Of a DNA stretch of 13,021 bases, positions 12,947 to 13,021 are shown piece after piece (positions within the stretch are counted from its first letter, which is position 1; each line of letters begins with the position of its first letter). The notes beneath the pieces are model-generated. The model saw only the letters and a list, made by a program, of their open reading frames with translations, was not told the origin of the DNA and made no database searches. The position numbers and the translations under genes are program-made. The stretch covers positions 1 through 13,021 of the forward strand of contig CAIWKF010000124.1 in NCBI GenBank assembly GCA_903913175.1. Reading direction: 5' to 3'. Source of the stretch: Candidatus Staskawiczbacteria bacterium (GTDB lineage: Bacteria; Patescibacteriota; Minisyncoccia; Minisyncoccales; Staskawiczbacteraceae).

Positions 12947-13019
12947 CAGGGCGTGGTCTAGCAGCTAAGACGCCGCTTTCGGGAAGCGGAAATCGAGAGT
13001 GCAAATCCCTCCGCCCTGA
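12947..13019 (+). tRNA. tRNA-Pro, anticodon CGG
   Basis: The acceptor stem is CAGGGCG/CGCCCTG, with the C1-G72 pair typical of bacterial tRNA-Pro. The D arm is GTCT/AGAC. The anticodon arm is CCGCT/AGCGG with loop TTCGGGA (anticodon CGG). The T stem GAGAG/CCCTC has one A-C mismatch, and the T loop TGCAAAT has G where U55 is usual. Discriminator A13019 is followed by CA, so CCA is apparently not encoded. It starts 10 bp after cca. Confidence 0.9.
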
Positions 13020-13021
13020 CA

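Noticed and set aside
1..13021. CRISPR array or insertion sequence
   Set aside because: No regularly spaced repeat-spacer series and no DDE-type transposase or matching terminal inverted repeats were seen.

Overview
This is an AT-rich bacterial window whose style suggests a Candidatus Patescibacteria (CPR) genome. The clues are mostly A/T-rich leaders without a clear Shine-Dalgarno, tightly packed genes, several acidic low-complexity hypothetical proteins, and a serine recombinase whose reading frame runs through a tRNA gene. The taxon is an inference. No predicted gene ends in TGA (TAA or TAG only) and no frame needs a recoded stop, so the standard code fits.

Layout, left to right. (a) 1-44 may be the 5' end of a minus-strand gene with a GLGNFG loop. 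(b) 201-2449 is a two-gene plus-strand operon: a ParB/Srx-fold protein with a HEPN-like C-terminus, overlapping by one base a D12-class adenine DNA methyltransferase. It ends in a perfect 12-bp bidirectional terminator, and the cassette sits between two imperfect direct repeats (43-88 and 2519-2565). (c) 2609-5623 is a minus-strand run of four genes. Three are unrecognised; the promoter-proximal one is a 2H-phosphoesterase-like protein with two HVT motifs. (d) 5624-6109 is a structured non-coding region with direct repeats, a perfect DnaA box, an 18-bp palindrome, small stem-loops, C-tracts and a long hairpin. It resembles a replication or regulatory hub. (e) 6110-9673 holds a SymE-like small protein, a small unknown, an unknown protein with a possible winged helix, another small unknown, and a fused primase-polymerase/RepA-type ATPase. 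Between them lie palindromic operator candidates and terminators. (f) 9773-11419 is a large serine recombinase whose last 25 or so codons are the antisense of an intact tRNA-Arg(TCG). (g) 11470-13019 looks chromosomal: the CCA-adding enzyme and then tRNA-Pro(CGG).

Interpretation. The primase/ATPase, origin-like region, SymE-like gene, regulators and serine recombinase look like the core of an integrated replicating element whose right end lies at tRNA-Arg. I found no second copy of the tRNA 3' end in the window, so the left end is either outside it or too short to recognise. Whether the four-gene run and the ParB-like/methylase cassette belong to this element or are separate cargo cannot be decided here. 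The cassette is the best defence-system candidate. The four-gene run with the 2H phosphoesterase is the best candidate for something undescribed.
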